The position numbers and the translations under genes are program-made. The notes under the pieces were generated by a model. That model saw only the letters and a program-made list of their open reading frames with translations, was not told the origin of the DNA and did not search any database. From Magnetococcales bacterium (GTDB taxonomy: Bacteria > Pseudomonadota > Magnetococcia > Magnetococcales > Magnetaquicoccaceae), in contig JADGAZ010000001.1 in NCBI GenBank assembly GCA_015231755.1, forward strand, positions 124,001 through 188,000: a stretch of DNA of 64,000 nt. The letters run 5' to 3'. Positions 51,634-60,562 of the stretch are shown one piece after another. The stretch's first letter is position 1. Each line of letters begins with the position of its first letter.

Positions 51634-52896
51634 ATGGCGGATCTAAGTGTAGAGTTGTTGCAAATGTTGCAGGGAGAGTTCGACGCCCGGCGCCGTACGG
51701 AGGCCGCAAATCGCCCGGAGGGTTGGATCAGCGTAGGTTGGCCTGCCTATGACATTGGTGAGGTGAAAGCTGGTTTACAATGTCTGCTTGATTTGCGCTT
51801 GACCCAGGGCTATCATACCAAAACATTTGAAAAGAGTTATGCTAGCCACCTGGGAATGCATACATCTGTGGCGCTCAATTCGGGATCATCGGCCAATTTT
51901 TTGGCGCTAGCCAGTCTATTAGAAAGCGGAGAGGTTAAATCTGGAGACGAAGTCATTTGTCCTGCAGCCACTTTCGCCACTGTCTCTTCGCCGATCTACC
52001 AGCTCGGGTTGGTGCCCGTTTATGTTGATTGTGACACACGGACTTGGTGCATAGATCCGAACGAGGCGGAATCGGCAATCGGTGCGCGTACCCGAGTTGT
52101 GATGCCGGTGCATAACCTTGGGTTTCCGGCTGATATGCCGGCATTATCCAGCTTGTGCAAACATCGGGGTATGGTCTTGCTGGAAGATTGCTGTGAGGCT
52201 CATGGAAGCCAGTCTCAAGGGCGCAATGTCGGCACATATGGTCAGTTGAGCACCTTGAGCTTCCATGTAGCCCATAACATTACTACCGGAGAAGGGGGCA
52301 TGGTCTTCGCCGAAAGCGAAGAGCGGGCCGTGGTACTACGCTCCCTGCGGGAATTTGGTCGTTGGATGGGATCTGGGGATCGCTACCTCAGCGTGGGAAA
52401 CTTGGTAGATTATGACGTGCGCTATCTTTTCACTCGACTTGGCTTCAACATGCGAATGACCGATATCACGGCGGCCATCGGTTTGGTTCAACTTGGAAAA
52501 CTTGATGCCTTAAACGAAGTACGTCGTGCGAATGCAGCTCAACTGGATGCCATTCTGTCTCCCTTTGCCCAGTGGGTCTATCCTTGGCAGCCATTGCCTG
52601 GGGATCTGTGCGGATACTATGGCTATCCTATTATGGTCCAGAAAGATGCTCCGTTTAGTCGGCGTTCTCTCTGCGAATTTCTGGAGAAGCACAACATTGA
52701 GACCCGTCCCATGATGGGGGGGTGCTTGCCTGATCAACCCGGGTACGTCGGACTCCACCATCGCATCCATGGAGATCTACCTGTATCTAAGTTAATTCGG
52801 GACCATTGTTTCTTTATTGGATGCCACCCTTCTGTCGGGATGCAAGGGTTGAATCACATTGCTGAAATCTTCTCGGCGTTCATGAGGAACTTCTGA
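51634..52896 (+). CDS. DegT/RfbH-like PLP enzyme with His replacing the PLP lysine (probable sugar 3-dehydratase)
   Basis: A 420-residue fold-type I enzyme of the DegT/DnrJ/EryC1/StrS superfamily. PLP contacts are kept: LNSGSSANFLAL near residues 81-92 and Asp185 in LLEDCCEAHGS. In the internal-aldimine motif, where aminotransferases have S-F-x-x-T-K-N, this protein has SFHVAHNITTGEGG, with His214 in place of Lys. The same change defines the 3-dehydratases RfbH/E1 and ColD, which use PMP to remove the sugar 3-hydroxyl. The Cys cluster that binds the [2Fe-2S] centre of RfbH is absent from the matching region (REFGRWMGSGDRYLSVGNLV). A role in deoxysugar synthesis for surface glycan is inferred. 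The start is the ATG at 51634 after AAGGA. Confidence 0.82.
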   Translation: MADLSVELLQMLQGEFDARRRTEAANRPEGWISVGWPAYDIGEVKAGLQCLLDLRLTQGYHTKTFEKSYASHLGMHTSVALNSGSSANFLALASLLESGEVKSGDEVICPAATFATVSSPIYQLGLVPVYVDCDTRTWCIDPNEAESAIGARTRVVMPVHNLGFPADMPALSSLCKHRGMVLLEDCCEAHGSQSQGRNVGTYGQLSTLSFHVAHNITTGEGGMVFAESEERAVVLRSLREFGRWMGSGDRYLSVGNLVDYDVRYLFTRLGFNMRMTDITAAIGLVQLGKLDALNEVRRANAAQLDAILSPFAQWVYPWQPLPGDLCGYYGYPIMVQKDAPFSRRSLCEFLEKHNIETRPMMGGCLPDQPGYVGLHHRIHGDLPVSKLIRDHCFFIGCHPSVGMQGLNHIAEIFSAFMRNF

Positions 52897-53241
52897 TCCT
52901 TGCTTTTTACCCGGTTTGGCATCGCCATAGTACGAATAATAATGAATTTCAGATCACTAACTGAATGCTGGTGATCTGAAATTCGGGGGACCGACCGTCG
53001 GTTGAATCGAGAGACGAATGCCATCATTTTCCCGCCAATGCCACAGAGCAATGGCTCTTTCCCTCTGTAAGCAGTCTACTTTTTGTGCCTGTTCGCAGTA
53101 GGCTTGACCTCTGCCGATGGTGAGAGCAGTTGCCGTCTTCAAGTGATCAGCATCCCAGAATTCGCTTTGAGCGGCTTACAAGAACAAACACCTCGGCTTT
53201 GATGGGAATGTTTCAATTCATTTTACTTAGGACTCTAAACA
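52897..53241. other. Intergenic region with a perfect hairpin and possible relic
   Basis: A perfect 14 bp inverted repeat lies at 52944-52984. The minus strand between 52,985 and 53,170 is open and protein-like (GRGQAYCEQAQKVDCLQRERAIALWHW) but has no recognised family, and the hairpin cuts into it. It may be a fragment of an inserted element. Confidence 0.4.
52944..52984 (+). terminator. Perfect hairpin after the dehydratase gene
   Basis: GAATTTCAGATCAC (52944-52957) and GTGATCTGAAATTC (52971-52984) pair perfectly across a 13-base loop. No T-tract follows, so termination is uncertain; it may stabilise the 3' end. Confidence 0.4.
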
Positions 53242-54564
53242 ATGTATGACACGATCGCCGTGATGGGAATGGGATATGTCGGGATGACGTTAGCAGTAAT
53301 TCTGGCAGAGATCGGTTACAATGTCTATGGTATTGAGATCAATTCATCGGTTGTAACGCAACTTCGTCAGGGGAATCCCCATTTCTTTGAAGAAAATCTG
53401 GATGTTCGGTTGCGGCATCAGTTGGCCAGAAAGACGTTGCATATTGAATCGGGCGTCCCGGATATTCCCATAGATATCTTTGTGATCTCCGTCGGTACGC
53501 CATTGTTGCCCGGACAACATATCCCTAACTTAGACCACATCCAAGAAGTGGTAAAGGATGTGGGCAAACACTTGAAGAAGGGTGCCATGGTGTTAATACG
53601 TTCCACGGTTCCCATGGGACTCAGCCGCAACATTGTGTTACCTTTGTTGGAGCGGATATCTGGTCTGAAAGGGGGGGAGGATTTCTATTTAGCCTTCACC
53701 CCGGAACGGACCATCGAAGGCAAGGCGTTGACCGAGTTGCGCAATAACCCCCAGGTAGTGGGGGGACTGACTACCGGCTGTACCGAAAAGGCCGCCATTT
53801 TCTTCCAGCGTATGACACCGGCAGTGATCCATCTCTCATCCCTTGAAGCGGCAGAGATGTGTAAGTTGATCGATAATACCTATCGGGATGTACGTTTTGC
53901 GTATGCAAACGAAATGGCACAGGCGGCAGAGGCACTTGGTCTGGATATCCATGAAATAATCTGGGCGGCCAATATCCATTATCCGCGCAATAGCATTCCG
54001 GTACCTTCACCAGGGGTAGGCGGGGCGTGTCTATCTAAAGACCCCTACATCTTGATGGATACGACCAGCCGTCATGGATATCCTCTGCAATTGATTGCCA
54101 AGGCTCGGGAGATTAACGAAGGCTATCCCGGTTTGATCGTCAGGCGGATACAAACCGAGATGGTACGGTTGGGAAGCGATCTAAACCATGCCAAGGTGCT
54201 GGTGATAGGTTTCGCCTTCAAGGGAGATCCGGAGACGGCGGACCTGCGGGACTCTACCACCCTATGGTTGCTGCGGGAGTTGAAGGCCTATGCACCGCAA
54301 TGTCGAATCCAGGGATACGATGCGGTAGTGATGGATTCTGAAATATCTGCTTTGGGTGTGGAGCCAGTAGCCCTTCCGCAGGGCTTTGACGGGGTGAATG
54401 TGGTAATTATTGCAAACAATCATCCGTCTTATCGCAAGTGGGATCTGCTGGACATGGCAGAACGCCTAGCACGTCCAGCTTTGGTGTATGATGGATGGCG
54501 CATACTGGACAGGGATAGCGTGATGACGTTAGATGGTGTGGGCTACATGGGAGTAGGAATATGA
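53242..54564 (+). CDS. UDP-glucose/GDP-mannose dehydrogenase family (UDP-sugar 6-dehydrogenase)
   Basis: A 440-residue NAD-dependent four-electron dehydrogenase that oxidises C6 of a nucleotide sugar to a uronate. It has the N-terminal Rossmann motif MGMGYVGMTLAVILAEIG, STVPMGLSRN, FTPERTIEGKAL, the catalytic Cys263 in GVGGACLSKDP, and the C-terminal GFAFKGDPETADLRDSTT. The TPERTIEG and FKGDPETADLRDS segments are most like the WecC/WbpA branch, which acts on UDP-HexNAc, rather than UDP-glucose dehydrogenase. The next SDR gene overlaps by four bases. Confidence 0.88.
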   Translation: MYDTIAVMGMGYVGMTLAVILAEIGYNVYGIEINSSVVTQLRQGNPHFFEENLDVRLRHQLARKTLHIESGVPDIPIDIFVISVGTPLLPGQHIPNLDHIQEVVKDVGKHLKKGAMVLIRSTVPMGLSRNIVLPLLERISGLKGGEDFYLAFTPERTIEGKALTELRNNPQVVGGLTTGCTEKAAIFFQRMTPAVIHLSSLEAAEMCKLIDNTYRDVRFAYANEMAQAAEALGLDIHEIIWAANIHYPRNSIPVPSPGVGGACLSKDPYILMDTTSRHGYPLQLIAKAREINEGYPGLIVRRIQTEMVRLGSDLNHAKVLVIGFAFKGDPETADLRDSTTLWLLRELKAYAPQCRIQGYDAVVMDSEISALGVEPVALPQGFDGVNVVIIANNHPSYRKWDLLDMAERLARPALVYDGWRILDRDSVMTLDGVGYMGVGI

Positions 54565-55547
54565 GAACTCTGATTACGGGAGCCGCTGGATTTGTCGGCT
54601 ATTGGCTGGCTAGATCACTGGTGGAAGATGGACGCAAGGTAATTTTGGTCGATAATTTTAAGCGAGGACGTCATGATCAGGATTTTGAAGGTTTGCTGGC
54701 CCATCCGGCCGTCACCTTTCACACGGTAGATTTGACGACCCCAAATCCTTTGGCTATGATTGATCCAGACAGTATCGGAGAGATCTACCATCTGGCAGCC
54801 ATCAACGGTACCGAAAATTTTTACAACATTCCGGATCAGGTGCTTAAAGTCAATGTTCTCGGAACGCTTAACGTGCTGGATTATGCCCGAGATCATGGTA
54901 ATATTAAAGTTCTTTATGCCTCATCCTCTGAGGTATATGCAGGCACTGTGGAGATGCAAGGGAGTAAATTTATCCCCTCCGGGGAGGATATTCCTCTATG
55001 CATTCAGGATATTACTAATCCCCGATGGTCCTATGGGGCCAGCAAGTTGTTGGGCGAGAGCGCCTGCGTCTCCTATGATAAAGCTTATGGTCTGCCCTTC
55101 TGTATTTTTCGATTTCACAATATTTACGGTCCGCGCATGGGTTTTGAGCACGTTATTCCTCAGTTCATGCAGCGTATACATCGTGGGGAAGTTCCTCTGA
55201 ACGTGTATGGAGTCGATCAAACTCGTGCCTTTTGCCATGTTTCCGATGCCGTAGCAGGAATCCGGCTGCTGATGGAAACCAGTGGAACTTCGGGGATCTA
55301 CCACGTGGGAAACGATCTGGAGGAGATCCGGATTGACGATTTGGCCCGTTTGGTGCTGAGAACCGTGGGTCGCAAGGAGGAAATCATCCCTCATGAGGCT
55401 CCTTCGGGTTCCGTTAGTAGGCGATGTCCCAAACTCGATAAGCTACGTATTCTTGGCTACACGCCCAAAGTTCCGCTCGCAGAAGGGTTGAAATCAACGT
55501 GGGCATGGTACAAATCCTATTTTGATCAGATCAGCGGGGTATGCTGA
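54561..55547 (+). CDS. NAD-dependent sugar epimerase/dehydratase (extended SDR)
   Basis: A 328-residue extended short-chain dehydrogenase. TGAAGFVGYWLARSL binds NAD; Tyr158 and Lys162 (WSYGASKLLGES) are the catalytic pair, after SSSEVY. The C-terminal half (FHNIYGPRMGFEHVI, RAFCHVSDAVAGI) is the sugar-binding part. UDP-glucose 4-epimerase or UDP-glucuronate decarboxylase chemistry are both possible. It is coupled to the upstream dehydrogenase by an ATGA overlap, so the two probably act in sequence on one nucleotide sugar. Confidence 0.85.
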   Translation: MRTLITGAAGFVGYWLARSLVEDGRKVILVDNFKRGRHDQDFEGLLAHPAVTFHTVDLTTPNPLAMIDPDSIGEIYHLAAINGTENFYNIPDQVLKVNVLGTLNVLDYARDHGNIKVLYASSSEVYAGTVEMQGSKFIPSGEDIPLCIQDITNPRWSYGASKLLGESACVSYDKAYGLPFCIFRFHNIYGPRMGFEHVIPQFMQRIHRGEVPLNVYGVDQTRAFCHVSDAVAGIRLLMETSGTSGIYHVGNDLEEIRIDDLARLVLRTVGRKEEIIPHEAPSGSVSRRCPKLDKLRILGYTPKVPLAEGLKSTWAWYKSYFDQISGVC

Positions 55548-56238
55548 GGTATTAAAAAACGCGATGGTTTGCTAACAGTAATAAAGCATAGAAGATTTAA
55601 AAAATCTCTTAACGTTTTAAAAAATACAACTTGATAGGAGAATTGGACATATATCGTCACAAGGATATTATCATTTTTCTGTCGTATTGTGCGATAGATG
55701 ATTTTTTGTATGACATTGTTTGGCTCTTATCGCCATCGTTAGGCTAAAGTTGAGACTAGGAGGCGCAAATTGTGCTCCTAGATGCAGCGTGTGGTGCTGT
55801 TGGAGGAGCGGTTGCGGCAGAGCGTGCGCAACTCGTCGAGGTCACCGTCTGGCGATGGGCCTACCGCCCGGAAAGCAGAACAAGTCGCCCAATGGCCGCA
55901 GCTTCGAGGAACGGATCATGACTGTGGCTGCCACTTGTCGCCAACAGCAACGCACAACGTCCTTAAATTCCTGATGCGGGCAATCGATGCGGATTTACGA
56001 GACAAGCCCGCCCTCCTTCCTAGATAGACTGTTTTGATGTTTCAATGTTTAAATCCGCCTGAAGCATTTTATCGGGTTGAACGGTTACCAATTGCCGATG
56101 GTGAGAGAGACACGGGATTCAATGGGGTGTGTGGCGGCATTCCACGGTTTAGTTTAGCTTTTTTGTCCGAAGAGCATCAGGTTCATTATGCATAACATAT
56201 CAAAATTATTCAGTTCATTCTTTATCTCCGGGGAGAAA
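55548..56238. other. Intergenic region with an insertion-sequence relic
   Basis: AT-rich at both ends. The centre (about 55,781-55,960) is more GC-rich and encodes an IS66-like transposase fragment (separate entry). The remainder shows no gene. Confidence 0.5.
55781..55960 (+). pseudogene. IS66-type transposase relic, N-terminal fragment
   Basis: The + strand encodes LLEERLRQSVRNSSRSPSGDGP, then KAEQVAQWPQ. This resembles the N-terminal LEERL..N-SRNSSRPPSSDGP segment of IS66-family TnpC proteins, after which the frame breaks up. No start or inverted repeats are seen. Confidence 0.45.
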
Positions 56239-56268
56239 ATGTCCGGTTTCCGATTGGCTTGGTCATGA
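56239..56268 (+). promoter_or_regulatory. Nine-codon leader reading frame
   Basis: GGGGAGAAA precedes an ATG at 56239 that encodes MSGFRLAWS and stops at 56266-56268. The stop overlaps the ATG at 56265 of the next gene. The larger gene has no ribosome-binding site of its own, so translation may depend on this leader. Confidence 0.4.
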
Positions 56269-57248
56269 CGGGTTCTCTGGCTATGCAGAGGGTTCTTCTT
56301 ACTGGAGCCACCGGTTTCGTGGGACAGGCTATAGCGCGTGCCCTAGTGCGGGAAGGATGTCGAGTCATGGCTCTGGTGCGTAACCCGCAAGCGGCAAAGA
56401 TCCTTCTGCCCGACGACGTGGCGTTTTTCTCCTGCAACCTAGAGGACCGAGGGACCGTTGTTGAACTATTTCCTTTGGCGGATATCTGTATACATTTGGC
56501 CAGTGTCAAGTTTAACTATAAAGTTCATACCGAACAGGCGCTGATGGTAGCGGAACGAAACTTGGAAATCCATCGCAATCTAATCGAGGGATGTCGAGCG
56601 CGTGGCATCCCGAAGGTAATGTTCTTGAGCAGCGTGGTGGTTTACGAGGATTTGGCGCACCATCTTTTGACCGAGCGATCTCCTGTGCGCTTTGTGGATA
56701 CCCCCGACGGCTACGCATGGTCTAAACTGGTCATGGAAGGTTTGTTCCGGTTTTTAACACGTGAGACCGGCATACAAAGCATTTGTGTCCGGGCAGACAA
56801 TACCTACGGACCGGGTGACAGCTATGCCGTGCAGGGTATGCAGGTCATTCCATCCATAGTGCGTAAGGCGCATCAGGACAATCCTCTGATAATCTGGGGA
56901 TCAGGGATGCAGAAGAGGACTTTTCTATATGTGAATGATCTGGTACGTGGATTGTTGGCGTTGTTGGGCATGGAGCGGAATATTCCGGAGGTGATCAACC
57001 TTTCGTCTTCCCAGGTAGTTACTTTAATGAATGTCGCCCAGGAGGTGGTGCGTCAGACGGGTCGTGAAGTGGAAGTCGTGGTAGATACCGATCAGCCGGA
57101 AGGCAACGCTTGGCGCTGCATGGATAACAGCCTTTTCCTGAAAACTGTAGGCCGGGATTTTTTGTTTACTCCGTTGCAGGAGGGACTGAATGCTACAATT
57201 AGAGATTTTCGTACTCGATTTACAGAGCATGATGGACTCCAGATTTAA
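56265..57248 (+). CDS. NAD-dependent sugar epimerase/dehydratase (extended SDR), second copy
   Basis: A 327-residue extended SDR with NAD motif LTGATGFVGQAIARAL, SSVVVY, catalytic Tyr150/Lys154 (GYAWSKLVMEG), and the C-terminal RTFLYVNDLVRGL. It is distantly related to the SDR at 54561. The start may be the ATG at 56265 (overlapping the leader) or MQRVLLTG at 56283. The reaction cannot be named from motifs; it probably completes a deoxy- or amino-sugar for the surface glycan. Confidence 0.82.
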   Translation: MTGSLAMQRVLLTGATGFVGQAIARALVREGCRVMALVRNPQAAKILLPDDVAFFSCNLEDRGTVVELFPLADICIHLASVKFNYKVHTEQALMVAERNLEIHRNLIEGCRARGIPKVMFLSSVVVYEDLAHHLLTERSPVRFVDTPDGYAWSKLVMEGLFRFLTRETGIQSICVRADNTYGPGDSYAVQGMQVIPSIVRKAHQDNPLIIWGSGMQKRTFLYVNDLVRGLLALLGMERNIPEVINLSSSQVVTLMNVAQEVVRQTGREVEVVVDTDQPEGNAWRCMDNSLFLKTVGRDFLFTPLQEGLNATIRDFRTRFTEHDGLQI

Positions 57249-57663
57249 AGTTCTGCAAAAACTTAAAAAAATCGGCTTCTTGCTGTTTCATGTGGGGAGG
57301 GTAAAGTTTAATCTCTATGCGCAAGATTAAATCCACAACCTTTAACCGGTATCTGGACTTCCAGTCCGCAAGCCCAACTCGCCGGGTTTAGATTGTTTTT
57401 CTTTAGTTTGGTGCCGATTATGAATATTGCGGTAATGAGGTGCGTTAGTCGCCAACGAGATCTACGAGCGTGTTTTCAACCACTATGCAATGCGGTCAGG
57501 CCAGCCTTGTTTGAGGCTCGTTGCAAATAAGGAAGGCTCTCTCATCTTATGAAAACGTACCTTTGTGAAAAGTAGCATGAACATGTGTCGTTCCAAAAGA
57601 GACGTACCCGATGTGTTTAGTCCCGGAGTGTGATGGGTTGGATCAAGTCTGAACCGTTCAGGT
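57249..57663. other. Intergenic region upstream of the IS481 relic
   Basis: About 415 bases of low-GC sequence with frequent stops in all frames. I see no gene, repeat or clear promoter. Confidence 0.4.
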
Positions 57664-58592
57664 TCAGTTGTCCATACTTTTGAGGCTTTTCAGTCTTTTG
57701 GCGTGGTTATAGGCCATAAGGAAGGCGTTTAAATGCTCTGTGAGTTGGGCGTGTGAGGCATAGTGATACCTCCTTGACCGTGGTCTCCTTGAGTGTTCTA
57801 TTCATTCGTTCAACCTGACCGTTGGTCCAAGGATGGTTAGGTTTTGTCAGGAGATGCTCAATACCTGGGCTTGACATGTTCGGTCAAAAGGGTGCTCCCG
57901 TAGGTGGGTGGTTGCTCCGGTTCGGTTTCTGGGCAGTTCCGTGAACTGGATGCCGTTGTCGGTAAGCACCGTATGGATCTGATAAGGGACGACCTCGATC
58001 AATGTCCCGAGGAATGAAGCCGCTGTCTTGCGATTGGCGTTTTCGTGGAGTTCGGCATAGGCGAACTTGCTGGTTCGGTCAATAGCCACGTAGAGATACA
58101 GTTTGCCCTCCTCGGTGCGACTTCATCGATATCAACATGAAAATAGCCTATAGGGTAGGATTTGAATGTCTTTTTTGAATTTTTATCGCCCTTGATTTTC
58201 GGAAGACGGCTGATACCATGGCATTGGAAACAACGGTGCAGTAAAGATCGAGTCAGTACCGGGATCATGGCCTGTAAGGCGTAAAGACAATCATCTAGAG
58301 GAAGCACGTGTGCCTGCGGAATGCAACGATTATCGCTTCCTGTTCGGCTGTCAGTATGGTTGATCGCCGCTCTTTCGGCCCCATGGGCATATCGTGAATA
58401 AAATCACGCTTGCGCCATTTCATGACCGTCTTGTGGTTGAGATCGTACTGTTCAGCAAGCTCCTGGATCGTAGCTTGCGATCGTTGTATTGCAGTTCGGA
58501 TGGCGTACGTGGTCTTTGGCGCTGCCGTGCAGTATCATTGCAGTTCGGATGGCGTACGTGGTCTTGGCGCTGCCGTGCAGTATCTGGCTCAT
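57664..58592 (-). pseudogene. IS481-family transposase, frameshifted
   Basis: On the minus strand the pieces of an IS481 transposase appear in order but in different frames: MSQILHGSAK at 58592 with an intact AGGAGG site, LPLDDCLYALQAMIPVLTRSLLHRC, SYPIGYFHVDIDEV, AIDRTSKFAYAELHENANRKTAASFL, VLTDNGIQFTELP, HLLTKPNHPWTNGQVERMN and NAFLMAYNHAKRLKSL. At least four frame changes are needed, one of them caused by a 48-49 bp tandem duplication near the start. The DDE core is therefore interrupted and the element is dead. Confidence 0.85.
58488..58584. repeat. Tandem duplication of 48-49 bp inside the IS481 relic
   Basis: Copy one (58488-58536, 49 bp) and copy two (58537-58584, 48 bp) start with ATTGCAGTTCGG and end with GTGCAGTATC. 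They differ only by one T in a short T run. The duplication doubles the HGSAK...VRHPNC coding segment and shifts the frame. Confidence 0.85.
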
Positions 58593-58734
58593 AAATCCTC
58601 CTGTGATGGAATGTCAGTATACCATCCATCACACGTTGGGACCAGACACCGATCTGATTCGGACTGTCATGGCTCAAGCCGCCAACCGGGCGGGGATCAT
58701 GCCCATCAGGATCAGCTTCAAGGGGGCGATGCAA

Positions 58735-58959
58735 CAAATGGACGCTTTTGCGCACCGGGTCGCCATCGGCGATCAACAAGCCCGTCTTGTGGACGAACTG
58801 TTGCGCGCCATTGCGTACTATCGAATCGGCATCGACCTGGACGTGTAACCTTGAGCCGTAAAACGCCGGCCAAAGGCTTATCGACGCCTCAGCCAACCAA
58901 GGGCAGAGGCTAGATTATTCCTGGAGAAATATGAGGTTGCGGCTAACTAAGCGCCATTG
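58735..58959 (+). mobile_element. IS4-type transposase relic, left inverted copy
   Basis: From about 58,656 the + strand encodes DLIRTVMAQAANRAG, then QQMDAFAHRVAIGDQQARLVDELLRAIAYYRIG and, in another frame, an SRKTPAKGLSTPQP tail. This is the C-terminal end of an IS4-like transposase. From 58,735 to 58,959 it matches the right copy in reverse orientation, ending in GGCTAACTAAGCGCCATTG. Frameshifts inactivate it. Confidence 0.7.
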
Positions 58960-59019
58960 CCCTATGGTCTTTGTGTATGGGTTTAATCAACAATCAGATC
59001 GGTTAAACAAAGCATCAAA

Positions 59020-60048
59020 ATGAAAAACATCCTTATTGATCCGTCTTATCCGGTTTTTAATAATAATAAATTGTTTGATCTTCAGGATCCAATTTTGAAC
59101 CATGATAATCATTTGTTGCAGTTACATGTTCTAAAGGAAAAATTAACGCGTCAAAATATCTCGATCAATACGGCTGATCTGTGGCAGGAAAGCTCCAAGA
59201 CTTCTGGTATTCTGTATCGCTATATTTCTCTTGGAATGATGGAAAATATTAAGAGATTTGAAAAGCAGGAATCAATAGTGCTGGATTCATTTGTGATCAT
59301 GGAACCACCCATTGTGGCACCCGCTCTGTATGACGCCTTGCCACTGTTGACAGATAAATTCAAATATGTTTATATGCACAATGTAGAAGGCAACGGTTAC
59401 TCCCTGTCTGGTGTTGATCGGAAAAAACTTCGCAGGTTTTATTGGCCGATTCCCTACAACACGGTGCTGGATGCTGTCTGGAGTCATGAAAATCGTGAGC
59501 ATCGTATTGTTGTTATCAACGGCAATCATCGACCCAGATTACGATTCCAGGAACTTTACAGTCTGCGTATTCAGGCGATGTGTGCGTTGGCTGAATTGCA
59601 GGCTGTAGATCTGTATGGCAGAGGATGGGAACGCTGGTGGTCGCGCGAGTCCATGTGGTTACCGTATTGGATGCATCGAAAAAAGCTGATGACGATTTAC
59701 AAAGGGTCTTGTGTGTCAAAATTCGATATATTAAAAAAGTATCATTTTTGTTTATGTTTTGAAAATATGGCTATGACTGGTTACATTACTGAGAAAATAT
59801 TCGATTGCCTGTATGCGGGAACGGTTCCATTATATCTTGGGGCGCATGATATTGAAAAATATATTCCGTCAGAGGTGTTTATTGATTGCAGACAATATGA
59901 AACTTGGCAAGATATGTGGAGAGATTTAAGAACAATATCTCTACAGAAAATCAGACAAATCAAAAAGGCAGGAAGAGATTTCTTGCATTCGGACATGTCA
60001 AAACCTTTTTATCGCTCCATGGAAAACATTATCTTTGCCAGGGAATAG
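59020..60048 (+). CDS. Glycosyltransferase family 10 (fucosyltransferase-like)
   Basis: A 342-residue protein without signal peptide. The C-terminal half has the GT10 donor motif FCLCFENMAMTGYITEKIFDCLYAGTVPLYLG followed by YIPSEVFIDC, as in bacterial alpha-1,3/1,4-fucosyltransferases that use GDP-fucose. The N-terminal half (acceptor side) is not conserved. It is the most AT-rich gene of the window, has little ribosome-binding site, and lies between inverted IS4-type relics, so it was probably acquired. The sugar and acceptor are not known; decoration of LPS or capsule is inferred. Confidence 0.8.
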   Translation: MKNILIDPSYPVFNNNKLFDLQDPILNHDNHLLQLHVLKEKLTRQNISINTADLWQESSKTSGILYRYISLGMMENIKRFEKQESIVLDSFVIMEPPIVAPALYDALPLLTDKFKYVYMHNVEGNGYSLSGVDRKKLRRFYWPIPYNTVLDAVWSHENREHRIVVINGNHRPRLRFQELYSLRIQAMCALAELQAVDLYGRGWERWWSRESMWLPYWMHRKKLMTIYKGSCVSKFDILKKYHFCLCFENMAMTGYITEKIFDCLYAGTVPLYLGAHDIEKYIPSEVFIDCRQYETWQDMWRDLRTISLQKIRQIKKAGRDFLHSDMSKPFYRSMENIIFARE

Positions 60049-60057
60049 GCCATGATC

Positions 60058-60287
60058 CAATGGCGCTTAGTTAGCCGCAACCTCATATTTCCTCAGGGAT
60101 AATCTAGCCTCTGTCCTTGGTTGGCTGAGGCGTCGATAAGCCTTTGGTTGGCGTTTCACGACTCGAGGTTCCGCACGTCCATGTCGATTGCCGATTCGAT
60201 GGTACGCAATGGTGCGCAATAGTTCGTCCACAAGATGGGCTTGTTGATCGCCGATGGCGACCCGGTGCGCAAAGGCGTCCATTTGTT
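60058..60287 (-). mobile_element. IS4-type transposase relic, right inverted copy
   Basis: On the minus strand it reads MDAFAHRVAIGDQQAHLVDELLRTIAYHRIG, then RVVKRQPKAYRRLSQPRTEARLSLRKYEVAAN and a stop. This C-terminal part is in one frame, unlike the left copy. The element end CAATGGCGCTTAGTTAGCC begins at 60058, nine bases after the GT10 gene. Sequence similarity to the left copy stops near 60,290, where another relic is joined. Confidence 0.75.
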
Positions 60288-60562
60288 TCTTTCCCTCCCA
60301 GAAAACCCACCGGCCCGATTTTGGCTCTTTTCAACTGGCCTTTGGGCGTTGGATTTCGCTGGATAGTAAGGCCAATTACAGCGCCGGGTTCAATCTGGGG
60401 CTTTTGATGCGGCATCTGCCGGGGTATGGCACACCGAAGGAGCGGGCGAGTGCTCGTTACCTTTTTGTCCTCCTGCTGACCGATGGAGATGTGCTGCTTT
60501 TGGGTGTCGGTCTGGCTGTCTGCGGTGAAATCTCTGCTCGTGATTTTCCTTTCCGAAACTGA
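60288..60562 (+). pseudogene. Transposase relic, possibly IS1182/DDE type, C-terminal fragment
   Basis: The + strand encodes SLDSKANYSAGFNLGLLMRHLPGYGTPKERAS, then a hydrophobic tail. The FNLGLLMR-x5-GTP pattern is found near the C-terminus of IS1182-like DDE transposases. No upstream domain is present. Confidence 0.4.

Noticed and set aside
52985-53170. Minus-strand frame after the dehydratase as a gene
   Set aside because: It is protein-like but short, unrecognised and interrupted by the perfect hairpin; kept only as a possible relic.
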